This document shows, piece by piece, positions 11,721 to 23,214 of a stretch of 64,000 nucleotides of DNA (position 1 is its first letter; the number at the start of each line of letters is the position of its first letter). The notes under the pieces are model-generated. The model saw nothing but the letters and a program-made list of their open reading frames with translations. It was not told the origin of the DNA and did no database searches. The stretch is from Proteles cristata cristata (Eukaryota > Chordata > Mammalia > Carnivora > Hyaenidae): positions 248,001-312,000 of the forward strand of contig JAESUZ010000118.1 in NCBI GenBank assembly GCA_017311185.1, given 5' to 3'. Both the position numbers and the translations under genes were made by a program.

Positions 11721-12184
11721 TTCAGTTCATTGTTCAATCTAAAAGTTCAGTTTGTCTATAAGGATTTAGAAGAGTTCTTCAGGCTGACAAGTCCTTAAAA
11801 TATTAGATAGAGACATTTAATAGAATGCAGGGGGTTTTAGGAAGGATTAAGTGTTTGAGGAAAATGTTACAAATGAGAAAGATGTCAGATAGACTCACTT
11901 GTGGAGCTTCAACCGAAACAAGTTATGTTAGGCTTCCTGGACTAGAGCTGAGCACCACTGTGCTTCCTCTGGGTTTTATTTACAGTAAACTCTATGGTTC
12001 TTCCTAGAATCTGTCCAGTGTCCTCCACTTTAGTCTCAGCCAGAGGCACAGTGTCAGAAGAGAAGTAAAGAATGAGGTTTTTGGTCCTGAAATTAGGCTT
12101 AGTAAGACACTTACTGGTGTCGGCGGGAGTTAGTGGCTTATTCTGACAGTTATGGGCAACAGAAGGAGCAGGACACTGGGAACA

Positions 12185-12300
12185 GAGATGTACGTTCGAT
12201 GGCTGGCTCTACAACTTAGCAGCCATGTGGCAAATTTAGGCGAATTATTTAACTTCTCCAGATCAATTTTCTCTTTTGCAAAATAGGGCCCCAAATCATC
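12185..12300 (+). repeat. MIR SINE fragment
   Basis: The phrases ggctctacaacttagcagc, catgtggcaaatttaggcga and ttctcttttgcaaaataggg follow the MIR core order. Confidence 0.7.
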
Positions 12301-12528
12301 CTACCAAAGGCCAGCCTCCCAACACTGGCCATTTTCCACATTTCTTTTGAATTTTAAGACTAACTTTAATTTTAAAGTCACTTGTCCTTCTGCCTATCTC
12401 ATTTTTGTTTCATTTCAACTTAGGTGCATAATTTGTTTAAAAATTATAAATATTTATTAAATCAGTTACATACAATACATAACAGTCGCTTTTAACAGCA
12501 ATGCCTCTTCCCCCCACCCCGTCTCTTC

Positions 12529-12811
12529 TTTTTTAAAAAAATTATTTTTAAATGTTTTATTTCTGAGAGAGAGAGAGAGAGAGCGTGAGCAGGGGAGGGT
12601 CAGAGAGAGAGAGAGGGAGACACAGAGTCTGAAGCAGGTTCCAGGCCCTAGCTGTCAGGGCCTCCTGTCTCTGCCTCCTGTAGGCACAGAGCCCTACGTG
12701 GGGCTTGAACCCACAACCCACGAACCGTGAGATCACGTAGCTGAAGTCAGCTCAGGTACCTGAGGTCAGGTAACTGAAGTCAGACGATAAATCGACTGAG
12801 CCGCCCAGGCA
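12529..12811 (-). mobile_element. CAN SINE with internal repeat expansion and TSD
   Basis: The tail is at left and the head at right (gactgagccgcccaggc). The flank cccccaccccgtctcttc (12511-12528) matches 12812-12830 with one base extra and one changed, so the insertion is well bounded. The copy is longer than usual. The segment between the B-box and A-box regions holds three copies of a 14-bp unit (12737-12750, 12756-12769, 12770-12783), and there is extra CT-rich text near 12658-12685. Confidence 0.93.
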
Positions 12812-13199
12812 CCCCCACCCCCATCTCTTCGTAAAATACAAAGGTATCAAAACAATCCTGTACATATTTTTGATACTAATAAAGTCAGCACCTGCATCTC
12901 TCTGAAAATTAACCCAGTTAGTATTCATTATACTTCCTACTTTAAGAAATTTAAACTACACTCATTTTATTAAGCAAGATGAATAAAGCATGCTATTCAT
13001 GTTTTATTTGATTCTGAAGATTAGATTTTGAAAATATGTATTATTCCATAGCAATCTGGACACTTCTTGCCATACCTTGATCATGTAAACCCAACTTTTA
13101 TTTTTAGTATTCCAGGTTTATGGTTAGATGATATGTCCTTGAAAAGAAAAAATATAATTGCGTAGCATTTTATCCCCATTGTTTAAAACCTAAATGGCT

Positions 13200-13264
13200 A
13201 CATACACACAAGCATGCACCCAACACACACACACACATTTATGTATGTATGTATGTATGTATTT
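13200..13264. repeat. (CA)n and (TATG)n microsatellites
   Basis: A short CA run near 13222-13238 is followed by about five TATG units at 13242-13264. Confidence 0.85.
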
Positions 13265-13326
13265 ATCTCCGAGTCATATTTACTAGCCAGAATTATTTTA
13301 TTTAATGTGTGAGAATTTTGCTTGGA

Positions 13327-13488
13327 GATCAAAATTTGGGTTTGAGCCCTGCATCGGGATCTGTGCTGACAGCTCAGAGCCTGGAGCCTGTTTCAGATTC
13401 TATGTCTCCCTCTCTCTCTGACCCTCCCCTGCTCATGCTGTCTCTATCTCTCTCTCAAAAAAATAAATAAAACATTAAAAAAAAAAGA
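13327..13488 (+). mobile_element. 5'-truncated CAN SINE
   Basis: The A box and head are missing. The copy starts near the B-box region (ggtttgagccctgcatcggg) and runs through the body, the CT-rich stretch and the A-rich tail. No clear TSD, which suggests the head was lost after insertion or through an unusual integration. Confidence 0.88.
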
Positions 13489-13869
13489 CAAGCCTGAGAT
13501 CCACTAAAAGTAATTATTGTAGTATGGACTGCTGGTGACTTGATATGTTTTTAAGCCAGTTTTCTCTCCCTCTTCTCTCTTCTTTCCAGTTTGTAATAAA
13601 AATTCATCTTTTATACTTCCACTGCACGGGAGAAGTAGAACACAGGGATTTCTCAGGTACAAGCTATCTAATATGCAGATACTTTGTAAAGCATTTCTCC
13701 TCATATGGGTGAATTTCTTCAGTGCACCGGAGGTTTACCAGATGAACACATAAACAGGGAACACTCACTGAAGTGCCTACGGGAGCCAGACACATCATGG
13801 GAATGAAGGAATGATGTGGTAGGTGGGGACTTCCCAGGTAGCAAGTGGAGACTTCAGAGGGCATACGTG

Positions 13870-14045
13870 GGAATGCCGGCCAAATGTTGCCATATCTTCA
13901 GATTGTTCAAAAGAATCCCGCATTTGAAATTTTTAATGCAAAATCAATGTTTTTCAAATTTTGGTAACAATTCAAAAAAAAGTTAAATGTCTTAAGGACC
14001 AAACAAAAGTCTATGGGCTTTAGTGGCCAGTTTGCAACCTCTAAT
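13870..14045. repeat. Ancient DNA-transposon-like fragment (hAT type, tentative)
   Basis: Phrases such as cttcagattgttcaaaagaa, a long A/T middle and a ggccagtttgcaacctct end resemble an old mammalian non-autonomous hAT repeat. I cannot name the family with confidence. Confidence 0.35.
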
Positions 14046-14621
14046 ATAAACAGTGCTTAGCCCAAGTGACAGAGACCTTCCTGAGAGCAGTATTTTAGAC
14101 AAGCCCATAAGAACATTATAATTTCAAGGTAGAGAAATTAAGTTAAGAAGTGTTCTGGAATGTAGGATGCTAATGTGGAGTAGTTAAAGGACTATTTAGA
14201 GCCAAAAGGCAGATTCCTTTCTAGGTTCCAGTGGTTACTCAAAACTGGTCTGGCCCAAATAATCTCACCTGTCCATGGACCAATTGGATCCCTATGAGAT
14301 GTACTATGAGGAATTAAGCCTGACCAAAAACATCTGAATCCAATGACTTAACAATGGCTAAAACCCAGCCAATCAGGGAGCACTATTTCCCAAAGAGTGC
14401 CATGCATCCTAACCCTTTCATTGGCAAATGAATAGGAAAAATAAATCTTTCCATTTAGCCTTCATTTTCCTTTCGAGCTTTTAATATCTTACAAATAAAT
14501 TCCTGCAACACCTATCTATTTCCTCCATTTGTAGAGGTTTTATCCTTTGTCAACCCCTCCTAAATAATCTTCTGTTTCCAAAGCACCTCTTGTGTAATAA
14601 TATCTATTCATAGGCAAGGCC
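14046..14621. other. Unassigned block, possibly a decayed LTR
   Basis: No gene. Two CCAAT motifs (ccaattgg near 14281 and ccaatcagg near 14370) precede AATAAA-type motifs near 14440 and 14495. That order is seen in solitary LTRs, but no matching TG...CA ends or partner LTR were found. Confidence 0.25.
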
Positions 14622-14636
14622 GTACCCTGGATTTTT

Positions 14637-14666
14637 TTTTTAATGTTTTATTTATTTCTAGGAGAG

Positions 14667-14708
<42 letters not shown>

Positions 14709-14884
14709 TGTGAGCAGGGGAGGGTCAGAGAGAGAGAGAGGGAGTCACAGACTTTGAAACAGGCTCCAGGCTCTGAGCTGGCAGTCAGCACAGAGCCCGA
14801 CACAGGGCTCGAACCCACGAACCGCGAGATCATGACCTAAGCGAAAGTCGGATGCTTAACCGACTAAGCCACCCAGGTGCCTCT
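14637..14884 (-). mobile_element. CAN SINE, young diagnostic subfamily, with TSD
   Basis: The tail carries ttctaggagagaatg, and a (GA)n run lies within 14669-14706. The body shows the diagnostic phrases gggagtcacagac, ggcagtcagcac and ctaagcgaaagtcgg. The TSD is gtaccctggattttt (14622-14636) against gtatcctggattttt (14885-14899), with one difference. The (GA)n makes sense and antisense frames that are not genes. Confidence 0.96.
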
Positions 14885-14899
14885 GTATCCTGGATTTTT

Positions 14900-15419
14900 A
14901 ATCCCTCCTGGCTTGCATCCAAACTTGTTAGACTCTTGAGAGCCCCTCTAAAATCCATATGACTGGACCCACCTGTCCCCACGATCCCCTGTGGCTGATC
15001 CCACCTACATATCCACCTTTTGTAACCAAGAGTCCCACGTGTTCACACTTGGTCATGTTTGTGGCTTGCTGGTCCAGTACTGTGCTCCCACTTTCCTTCC
15101 ATCTATTCAATTTCTACCTTTCACAGGCTAAGTCCTTTATGAAAAGTTTTCTTCAAAGGAAGCTCTGCATAGAAGCAGATGACAAGCTCTCCATAGGAGG
15201 AAGAGGAAGGCCTCTGGTGGAGGAAGTCTTGAGATCACCCAGGAAAAGGCAGTACTCAGACGGAGATTAAGGGCAATGGGTTCATGAGTTGGAGGGAAAA
15301 CACATACTTTATCTGTTTTGGTTTTACATGGAACTGAATCCTTTCCATGGACAATGCTGGGAAACTAGAGATTGTTACATGATTCATCCTTATCTACTTA
15401 AACATTAGTTGGATTCAAC
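14900..15419. other. No gene supported
   Basis: A 103-codon plus-strand frame spans 14959-15270, but its antisense is also partly open and no domain or periodicity is apparent. I treat it as chance. Confidence 0.4.
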
Positions 15420-16260
15420 CACTAGACAAATATTTATTGAACACCTGCTGGAGGTATCTGGTAGTATCTGTAGGTATCTGCTACTAAACTTATAGAGCTA
15501 AATGCAGATCTCTGGGTTCAAGAAGCCTACTGTTGGAGGTAATGAGCGACCAGTGAATAATCACAGATATTTCACAAGAAATGTGTGTGTGTGACAGCAG
15601 AAGCATGCAGAAGGTCAGAAAACCTTAGAGGATCCATCCAGGCTTCCCGGAGAGACTTTCTGTGCACTGCTCTACCTGCCAACTCATGGTCAGAGTTTGG
15701 GACTTTGGCCGGGACTTTAGAGACAGTGTGTAAACAATAGGAAGAATGGGTCTAGAGGCTCAGATGGGGCAAGAACCAGCTCATGGCATAAGACCTCAGG
15801 CACACCATGCACAAAAGAGTCTTTTCCTTCTTCAAGTCTCTAAATTCCCCAGGGGAAGTCTAGGAATGAGGGGGGAAAGGATGTAGGGAGCTACAACCAC
15901 TGCAGTAGCACAAAAGGAAAGAATAGGCCCAAGTCTCTGAAAGTGTAGAAACTCAGCCAACTGTAGGGTGGAACATCAAGATGATAATGTTTATTCCCAA
16001 AAGATAATTAAAGAGGCAACTGTGGGAGGCAGAGGAGAAAAACTGGGGCTGCCTGGGAAGTAGGTGAAGAAAACCCAGTGCCTTGAGGACTTGATTGTAT
16101 TTTACAGCTTGAATTCCTCACTTCCTCCTCCCTCTGCCTGCCTACTCCTCACAAAAGCAGGTGTCCCTGGCCCCAGAGTCACGATCTCTTTGTGGGGAAT
16201 AAATGTTTAGAAATGAATTCATCTGGGCAGGTAACCATTGCTAAAGTAATTTTCCTTCAG
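15420..16260 (-). repeat. Ancient L2-like repeat
   Basis: It starts acaaatatttattgaacacct and continues through ggttcaagaagcctactg into AG-rich text, as in the other copies at 4.1, 5.7, 11.1 and 30.1 kb. It is highly diverged; the right-hand limit is uncertain. Confidence 0.4.
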
Positions 16261-16485
16261 GTTGAGTGAGACTGGCACATGAATTTAGCCTGCGTGGTTG
16301 GGTCTTAGAGGAAGGTGCCGGTTCTGCCTGCAGAAAGCCACTGCTCCCGCTCTGACCTCACCCATTCCTTCATTCAGGAACAAGGCCAGTGGGTCCTTGC
16401 TCTTTTTATTCCCTGGATGGACAATATGCTGACTTATTCTGGAGAGAGAAGGACTTTACAAGGATTGAAAATTCCAGAGAATAGT

Positions 16486-16672
16486 TTTTGGAGTAAGGCA
16501 GTCGTTATTTCCAAACCTAAGCTTTGCCACCTACTATCCTCAGACAACCTCATTAACTAACCTAAGCCTGTTCTCTGATTTGTAAATGGAGAACGTTTAC
16601 ATCATACAGTGATTTTGAAGATTAAATAGGATTATGCATGTAAAGCAGTGCTTGACAAACAGTAAGTGCCCC
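16486..16672 (+). repeat. MIR SINE
   Basis: The MIR order is clear: ctttgccacctactatcct, then ctgatttgtaaatggaga, then gaagattaaataggattatg, then acaaacagtaagtgcccc. Confidence 0.75.
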
Positions 16673-17234
16673 AAAAAACAATGATGCTGATGAATTTTCT
16701 ACGCAGACACAAAGAGCATATTAGGATTTTTTGAATGATTTCCAGCCCACTCTAATGCTTCACTCTTCTTCCAGATTCTCTTATCCACTGGCTGATTGAC
16801 AGTCTCCTTGGCATTTATTAATGTGATCAGGAACATTCTGGAAAGTACTCTCAAATTATTTACCTAATTAAACAAGCAAATCTTTTTAACCCAGGCACCC
16901 TAAATCTCTGGTAGCTTGTCTTTGCTGATTTGGTCAGAACAGCTCAGCTGGTAGGGAAGGGCTTTCTGGTTGGAAAAAAAAAATAATTAGCAGACTGGAA
17001 AACAAGGACCCCTGAGTTTTAAAAAAGGCTCACTAAAACAGCCTGCTCAACCTGTTTACTTTGCCGTCATATCTCCATTAGTTGGGGACTGGGAAAATAC
17101 AGGTTACCACCCAACAGGAGTTCCCTCTAAAGATAGGGACCGGCAAATATCATATCTGATGTGTGAAAGCCAAATTATAAGTTCACTCTTCAAATAATTA
17201 AATCACTGAACAGTTTAGAACAATGATTTGTTTA
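16673..17234. other. No gene seen
   Basis: Single-copy-looking sequence; an A-run at 16975-16983 is the only simple repeat. Confidence 0.45.
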
Positions 17235-17345
17235 TTAGTCGACTGATTTTCTCCAGGGTCGGAACCGTATCAAATTCATTTTTCAGTCTCTGGTGCTAGA
17301 CACTGGCTGTCACATATGAGGTATTCAATAAATGTTTTTTGAATG
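17235..17345 (+). repeat. L2 3' end
   Basis: The order gattttctccagggtcgg, tctctggtgctagacactgg, then gaggtattcaataaatgttt and ttgaatgga is the L2 3' terminus. Confidence 0.7.
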
Positions 17346-17921
17346 GAACTGAAAAAGCATGGAGCATTCCCTTTATTATAAGACTACTTTCCGTAATGTT
17401 TCCAGAGCTTCCAACACATCTGAGAATCAATAACTAGATTGCTAGAGGAATATTAACATGTAGAAGGGCTTGGAAACCTTACTACCTATTACATGATCGT
17501 GGTACCTTTTGTACAGGGGAGAGAAATCACTGGCAGAGTGACCCAAATCTCCATTTTTCCCCTCCTAGTGTCCTACAGGACACTAAAAAGACTGTCCCCC
17601 AGATACCTAAAAAGACTAATACATTTATTTGCTTACATATCTGTTCCTTATGGATAGGGGGTCCATACATCCCAACTGCCCTAGAATTTAGTAGGTTTAA
17701 ATCTGTTATCCAAGGGTAATTATGAATAGCATTGCCTTTCACTCTAAAAAGTGTCCTAACTTGGATGCTAAGTCATATGGACATTACTTATGTGACCGTG
17801 CATCACACACCATTTTGGCGTTTAGCTCGACCACCCTTGGAAGTCTGGGCACTATCTTTGGAGGCAGCTCCCTCCATCACTGCCATCAGAAGCTTTGGGC
17901 CCACTCCTGAAAGAACAGACA
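17346..17921. other. No gene seen; possible old repeat
   Basis: Frames on both strands (17527-17742 minus, 17722-17935 plus) overlap and cancel each other as evidence. The text around 17540-17780 has the feel of an old interspersed repeat, but I cannot place it. Confidence 0.35.
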
Positions 17922-17930
17922 CCTCTCTCA

Positions 17931-17963
<33 letters not shown>
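17922..17963. repeat. (GA)n microsatellite with palindromic edge
   Basis: The (GA)n run at about 17934-17962 begins inside a perfect 18-bp palindrome, ctctctcagctgagagag (17922-17939). It ends in agtctctc, so the whole array can fold back. It is not attached to a SINE. Confidence 0.9.
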
Positions 17964-17964
<1 letters not shown>

Positions 17965-20264
17965 TCTCGGTGGAACAACAGCAAGAAAAATCAATTCTCT
18001 AAATTCAAGTCTTTCCTTTCACTTAGGCCTTTTACAAACACTAAGAAACACTAAAAAAACAAAGGATCCCTAATAATTACAACCCCACATTCACTGAAAT
18101 CTAGAAGACATGCCCGTTTGAAAATTCTAATCTAGTAATTAAACCTAAGCTTCTCAGGTTATACTGCCCCTTAATAATGTAGCTTATTTTGTCAAAATCA
18201 GTTAAAGCCCTTTAATGTGATTTGGAAGAAAGGGACAGACAGAAATTAAAATGCGGCTGGTCAAGGTAATTTGAAAGCTCAATTCATTCAGTAAATAACA
18301 ATGGCACTTTAACAGGTTCTTTTTACTAACAGGGTGTAATTGTGCTCGGCTTTAATTTCTTGTAATGATGGAACAAATTTGATTACTTCATACTTTTAGG
18401 GACATTTGGCTAAATCATGTTTTGGTGCTGCCATAAACCCCAGTAGAAATTAAATTAGCTCTGTGATTGCTCATTTCCCCTATTTAGTGACATGTCTGCC
18501 TCATGTCAGCAAAATGGTAACCATTGTCTACCTTAAACCAAGATGCTGCAGTAGATTTAAAAGAAATGGCCTCCTGCTTCCCTCTCCTTTCAGAACTCTC
18601 TATTTGTAGCTATTAAATTTTAGCATGCCTGTTTACCAATCCTGTTTGAACAAGCAAAGTAATTCTCATGTGAGACTTTAGGATTCTCTGTCCTGTAAGT
18701 TCTCAATATAATTCAAATTTAGATGAGGGTGAGAGTTGGTAAGAACATGAAGAACATCAAACAGTTTTAGGAACTCAAAGGACTTTTACTCTGTGCTATT
18801 AGCTTCTTCTTTCCCCAGCTCCATGTAGACATGGAAGTTGGAGGTAGGGAGTCTACTACCATATCATATGAAAAATTAGTCATTAGTCTAACACATTTAA
18901 TCTTAAGGCCCTTACCCAGAGCAGATAAGATGTTCTAGGAGAACTCGACACAAGTTTCCTGACTCTGTAGCTACTAAGCTCATACTGTGGAAGATTATAC
19001 TATAAATGAAATTGCTAATACAGTGCTGCAGACCAACACTGTTTAAAACACATGCAACATTATTTTAGGCAACACAATGGCAAAGACTGCTAGCTGCCCC
19101 CTAACATTGATGCTTTTCTTCATCAGTTGTATTAGAATTCTAGTTTTACCTAAGCATCTGACTGCTTAAAACAGAGAACATGCCCAGGCTACTGTGTAGC
19201 CAGATGTTACCACAAGAGTGAGTTCTGATAAATGGGTTGGAAGTTGAAATGTTAGGTGGAGACTTCAGGAGCTTTCATTAAAAGATATCGTCATATCTCT
19301 TTTCTTTTTCTTTCTTTTCTTTTTCCTACTGGGTAGAATAAGAAATTGATGGCTGGAGTTAGAGCAATCATACTGGACAAGAGTTGAGTTTAGGCATACA
19401 GGCCACATCTAACAGCATCAAAAGGAAAGGCACATGTGTTCTTGACGTCTCTGTGGAACACTGTTGCCACATTATCTCTAGACTGCCTACTTTCAGATTT
19501 TAACATGATAGAGAAATGAACATCTATCTTGTTTAAGCCACTTGTATTTTAAATTTATGTTTGTCCCAAACACTATCCCACCTAATATAAACACGAATAA
19601 CAATACTCTTATTCACCTATGATCTAAGATTCTATTTTAGTCTTGTTAGCAAAGTATGTTCATCTAGCCCAGGCTAAAATTTAGATATTGGATGACTGGT
19701 TTCTAGCTTACCATAATTCAAAGATATTGTGCAGTAATACAGTGCTAGTTAAGAGCTTGCTCCAGCACTACCTCAACATAATTTCTAGAAAAGATGTCAA
19801 ACAAAATCTGTAAGAACCACCCTAGAGATTCCCTTGGGGTTTAGATATTTGTCTTTCCAGTCAGATTTGAAGGTCACTCTAGCCTGGAAGTCATTGCGAT
19901 GGACTAAGAAATGGTTTCCTTGCCATGAAGAATAATGCTGTCATTTTGAGGAATTCTCCTTTGGCTCCCACTCATTTATGCACTCGAATACATTAATGTT
20001 TACATATTTTTTTTCTGACTTAATAGTCTTTGAGCACATCGCTCTCGTTAAATCATTAAAATCTGGAGGGTCTTTTCAAAACTCTGTGATTTATCTTTTA
20101 GAGCCAATGTTCAATGTTCCTTCTTCCTTCAAATCCAACAGCTTTAAAACTAAATTCTTGCAGATCCAAGTCTTGTCTGAAAGGTTTATAGAATGACATA
20201 CTGTGGTCATATGGTCATTGCACAAATACCTCTGAATGTACAATATTTTAAAGCAAAACAGTTT
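17964..20264. other. Repeat-poor single-copy stretch
   Basis: No gene and no young mobile element in 2.3 kb, which contrasts with the rest of the window. The part at 18120-18690 is AT-rich but of high complexity, with homeodomain-like TAAT cores and no decay-type low-complexity runs. It may be a conserved non-coding element. A CT-rich tract lies at 19297-19325. Confidence 0.4.
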
Positions 20265-20372
20265 ATGTGTAAGCTCCATGAGGTTATAGACCATGGCCCA
20301 CTTATTTATTACCAAATCCCCAGCTCCTGGAATAGTGCCCCTCAACATAAATCTGTTGAATGAATAAATTAA
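20265..20372 (+). repeat. L2 3' end
   Basis: The phrases tgtaagctccatgaggttat, tttattaccaaatccccagc and atctgttgaatgaataaat are the L2 3' terminus. It overlaps the antisense 140-codon frame 20091-20513, which is therefore not a gene. Confidence 0.8.
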
Positions 20373-21180
20373 GAATCTGCCTGGTATAGTAAAACTGTTA
20401 TTTTCACACCCTTGAGGCCCATCTCTGTGAGCACACTGGATGTACACATAGCCTCCTGGATGACTTTGCAGTAGAGCCTCTATACTGTCCATCACAGTTA
20501 CCAAGGAACTCATTTTTCATAAATGGCTCCAGCATCACACTCTCCTCCTACAGAGACTTTTGCTGCTCATTATAAATCCTTAAAGCACTGTCATTCTCAC
20601 TTAGATCTCCCAATACATAGGCATACTGTTGGACATACTTGGGTGGAGAGGGATATGCATGCTTAAGCTCCCTTTGAGAAAAAACTGCAACTGTCAGAAA
20701 TGTGTTAGCTATCAAAATTAACTCCACAGATTATGAAACATAAATCTCAGTTTTATGTGTTTAAAGCCATGTAAACTTGAAGTTTTCAAGTTAAGAAGGA
20801 AATAAAAACAAGTCTCTTATAACAGACCATTATCTGTCTCAGTGAAGGGGGAGCTGTGATGCATTGCTAAGATGATTTCCCACTGGACCCCTGCTCTCTA
20901 GAACCCATTCAGCATCGCCAGTGCCCTTTCCACTTCCCTACTGCTCACCATCTGACAGCTAGGCAATGACATTTTTTAAACAGAAAATACTTCAGTCTTT
21001 CAAAACCTAGAGTTACCTGATCACAAAAAGAAAAACAGAATCAACACTACAGAAAGGTAAGATGTTCTATCTGACCTAGTGAATGATGGTCAATACTAAT
21101 GCCATTTGTAAGTTCACTAAACAGGTAAGATTTGTTAATTAAGGGGAATCTCTATTTGTATTAATTCATCCAATCTTCTT
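20373..21180. other. No gene seen
   Basis: Single-copy-looking sequence without coding-like frames. Confidence 0.45.
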
Positions 21181-21196
21181 AAAATCAGTCATTTCA

Positions 21197-21436
21197 GGGG
21201 CGCCTGGGTGGCTTAGTCAGTTAAGCGTCCGACTTTCGCTTAGGTCATGATCTCGCGGTTCGTGGGTTCGAGCCCCGCGTCGGGCTCTGTGCTGACTGCC
21301 AGCTCAGAGCCTGGAGCCTGTTTCAGTCTGTGACTCCCTCCCTCTCTGACCCTCCCCTGCTCACGCTCTCTCTCTCTGTCTCTCTCTCTCTCCTAGAAAT
21401 AAATTAAAAAAAAAACAAACCTAAAAAAATAAAAAA
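21197..21436 (+). mobile_element. CAN SINE, young and nearly intact, with TSD
   Basis: The head gggcgcctgggtggcttag is followed by an A box (tggcttagtcagt, 21209-21221) and a perfect B box (ggttcgagccc, 21265-21275), the internal RNA polymerase III promoter inherited from tRNA. Many CpGs remain. The TSD aaaatcagtcatttca is identical at 21181-21196 and 21437-21452. The body carries the diagnostic gactttcgcttagg, gactgccagctcag and ctcctagaaataaat. This is one of the youngest-looking elements in the window. Confidence 0.97.
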
Positions 21437-21452
21437 AAATCAGTCATTTCAC

Positions 21453-22165
21453 ACATATTCACATACCATGTATGTTTGCAAAATTTAGAAAAATTAGTTA
21501 TGACTTTTTAAAAGATAATTCAGTTGTCCTTTTTACCTGTTTTAGTGTCTGTGTAAGAATTTGAGGTAAAAGGTATAAATAAGTCATCCTGAAAAATTCA
21601 AAGCTAACCAGATGTTTGAGACTGTCATGTAGTTATAATGTCCTTCTTCTTGGGAGGTATACATTGGGGAGCTTGAGGATGGAGGGCTATAATATATATA
21701 GCTTTCCCTAGGGTGGGTCAGGGATGAAAGATAATGTGTGTGTGTGCGCGCGCGCATGCAAATGCAAAGAATGATAAAGTACATAAAGGAGGATGTTGAC
21801 AGTGGTGAGAGATGTGCATGTGTTCTTTGTAGTACTCATAAAGCTTTCCATTAAGTTTGAAATTATTTCCAAATAAAGTATATTTTAAAGGTGATGAGAG
21901 CAGTGACAAAGAATAAATCATTTCATGTTTGAGCATTTTCTTCTCCTCCCACTATGTGCACACACCTCATACACACATAAACGAACATAAGTGACACTAT
22001 ACTTTCTTGCCTACATAGTAAGCGTTAGCACACTACACAGTAAAAAACTACATCTTACAATCTATTCATGCATTAAAAGTCTAAGTGATTCTAAGAGACC
22101 TTTTAGACAATCACTTGATGTTTGAAACGATGATTTTGAAGATACAATGCCCTTCCTTATGAATG
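21453..22165. other. No gene seen; Z-DNA-type tract
   Basis: Single-copy-looking sequence. At 21734-21760 a (TG)n run passes directly into (CG)n, giving about 27 bases of strictly alternating pyrimidine and purine. Confidence 0.5.
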
Positions 22166-22990
22166 AAGCCACCCTTCATTATATATTTAACGTGCTGAAT
22201 GGGAAAATATACAGCCAAGAATATTCTATCCAGCAAGGCTATCATTCAGAATAGAAGGAGAGACAAAGAGATAAAGACTTTCCCAGACAAATAAAATCTA
22301 AAGGACTTTATGACCACCAAATCAGCCCTGCAAGAAATATTAAGTGAGGCTAATAGTAATACTTATGAAAAAGACCAAGAGTGACAAAGACTAGGAAGGA
22401 ACAGGGAAAATCTTCAGAAACAATGAGAAGTAATAAAATGGCAATAAATACATATCTATCAATAATTACTCTGAATGTAAGTAGGCCAAAAACTGCAATC
22501 AAAAGACATAAAGTGTCATAATAGATAAGAAAAAATGACCCGTCTGTATTTTGCCTACCAGAGACTCATTTTAGACATAAAAACACCTGCAGATTAAAAG
22601 TAAGGGAGTGGAAAAATATTTATCATGCAAATGGAAGTCAAAAGAAAGCCTCTGTAGCAATAATTAATATAAGATAAACTACATTTTAAACCAAAGACTG
22701 TAACAATAGATGAAGAAGGGCACTATATCATAATAAAGAGGTTTATCCAACAAGAAGATATAAGGATTATAAATATTTATGCTCCCAACATGAAGCACCC
22801 AAATATATGTAACAGTTAAGAACAAATATAAAGGAAACAATCAATAATAAAATTATAGTAGGGGATTTTAAGACTCCATTTACATCAATGGACAGATCAT
22901 TTAAGCAGAAAATCAAAAAGGAAACAATGGCTTTGAATGACACACTGGACCAGACAGACTTAATAGATGTACTCAAACATTTCGAACTTT

Positions 22991-23214
22991 AAAAAAAATT
23001 TTTAAATGGTTTTTATTTATTTCTAAGAGAGAGAGAGAGATAGCATGAACAGGGGAGCGTAAGAGAGAGAGGGAGACATAGAGTCTGAAACAGGCTCCAG
23101 GCTCTGAGCTAGCTGTCAGCACAGAGCCTGACACGGAACTTGAACCCACGAACTGTGAGATCATGACCTGAGTCAAAGTCAGATGCTTAACTGACTGAGC
23201 CACCCAGACGCCCC
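22991..23214 (-). mobile_element. CAN SINE nested in the LINE-1
   Basis: The tail (aaaaaaaatttttaaatgg) is at left and the head (gagccacccagacgcccc) at right. L1 ORF2 text resumes across it without loss. The TSD appears short: cgaacttt (22983-22990) against caaacttt (23216-23223). Confidence 0.93.

Noticed and set aside
14643..14840. Glu/Arg-repeat protein on the plus strand and Ser/Leu-repeat protein on the minus strand
   Set aside because: Both are translations of the (GA)n run inside a CAN SINE; the same appears at 46093-46326 and other SINEs.
14959..15270. 103-codon plus-strand gene
   Set aside because: No recognisable domain, partly open antisense, no splice or conservation evidence.
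20091..20513. 140-codon minus-strand gene
   Set aside because: It runs antisense through an L2 3' end and shows no coding features.
21197..21275. Functional tRNA-Lys gene
   Set aside because: The head matches a tRNA-derived SINE. It continues into the SINE body and tail with a TSD, and a mature tRNA fold is not completed.
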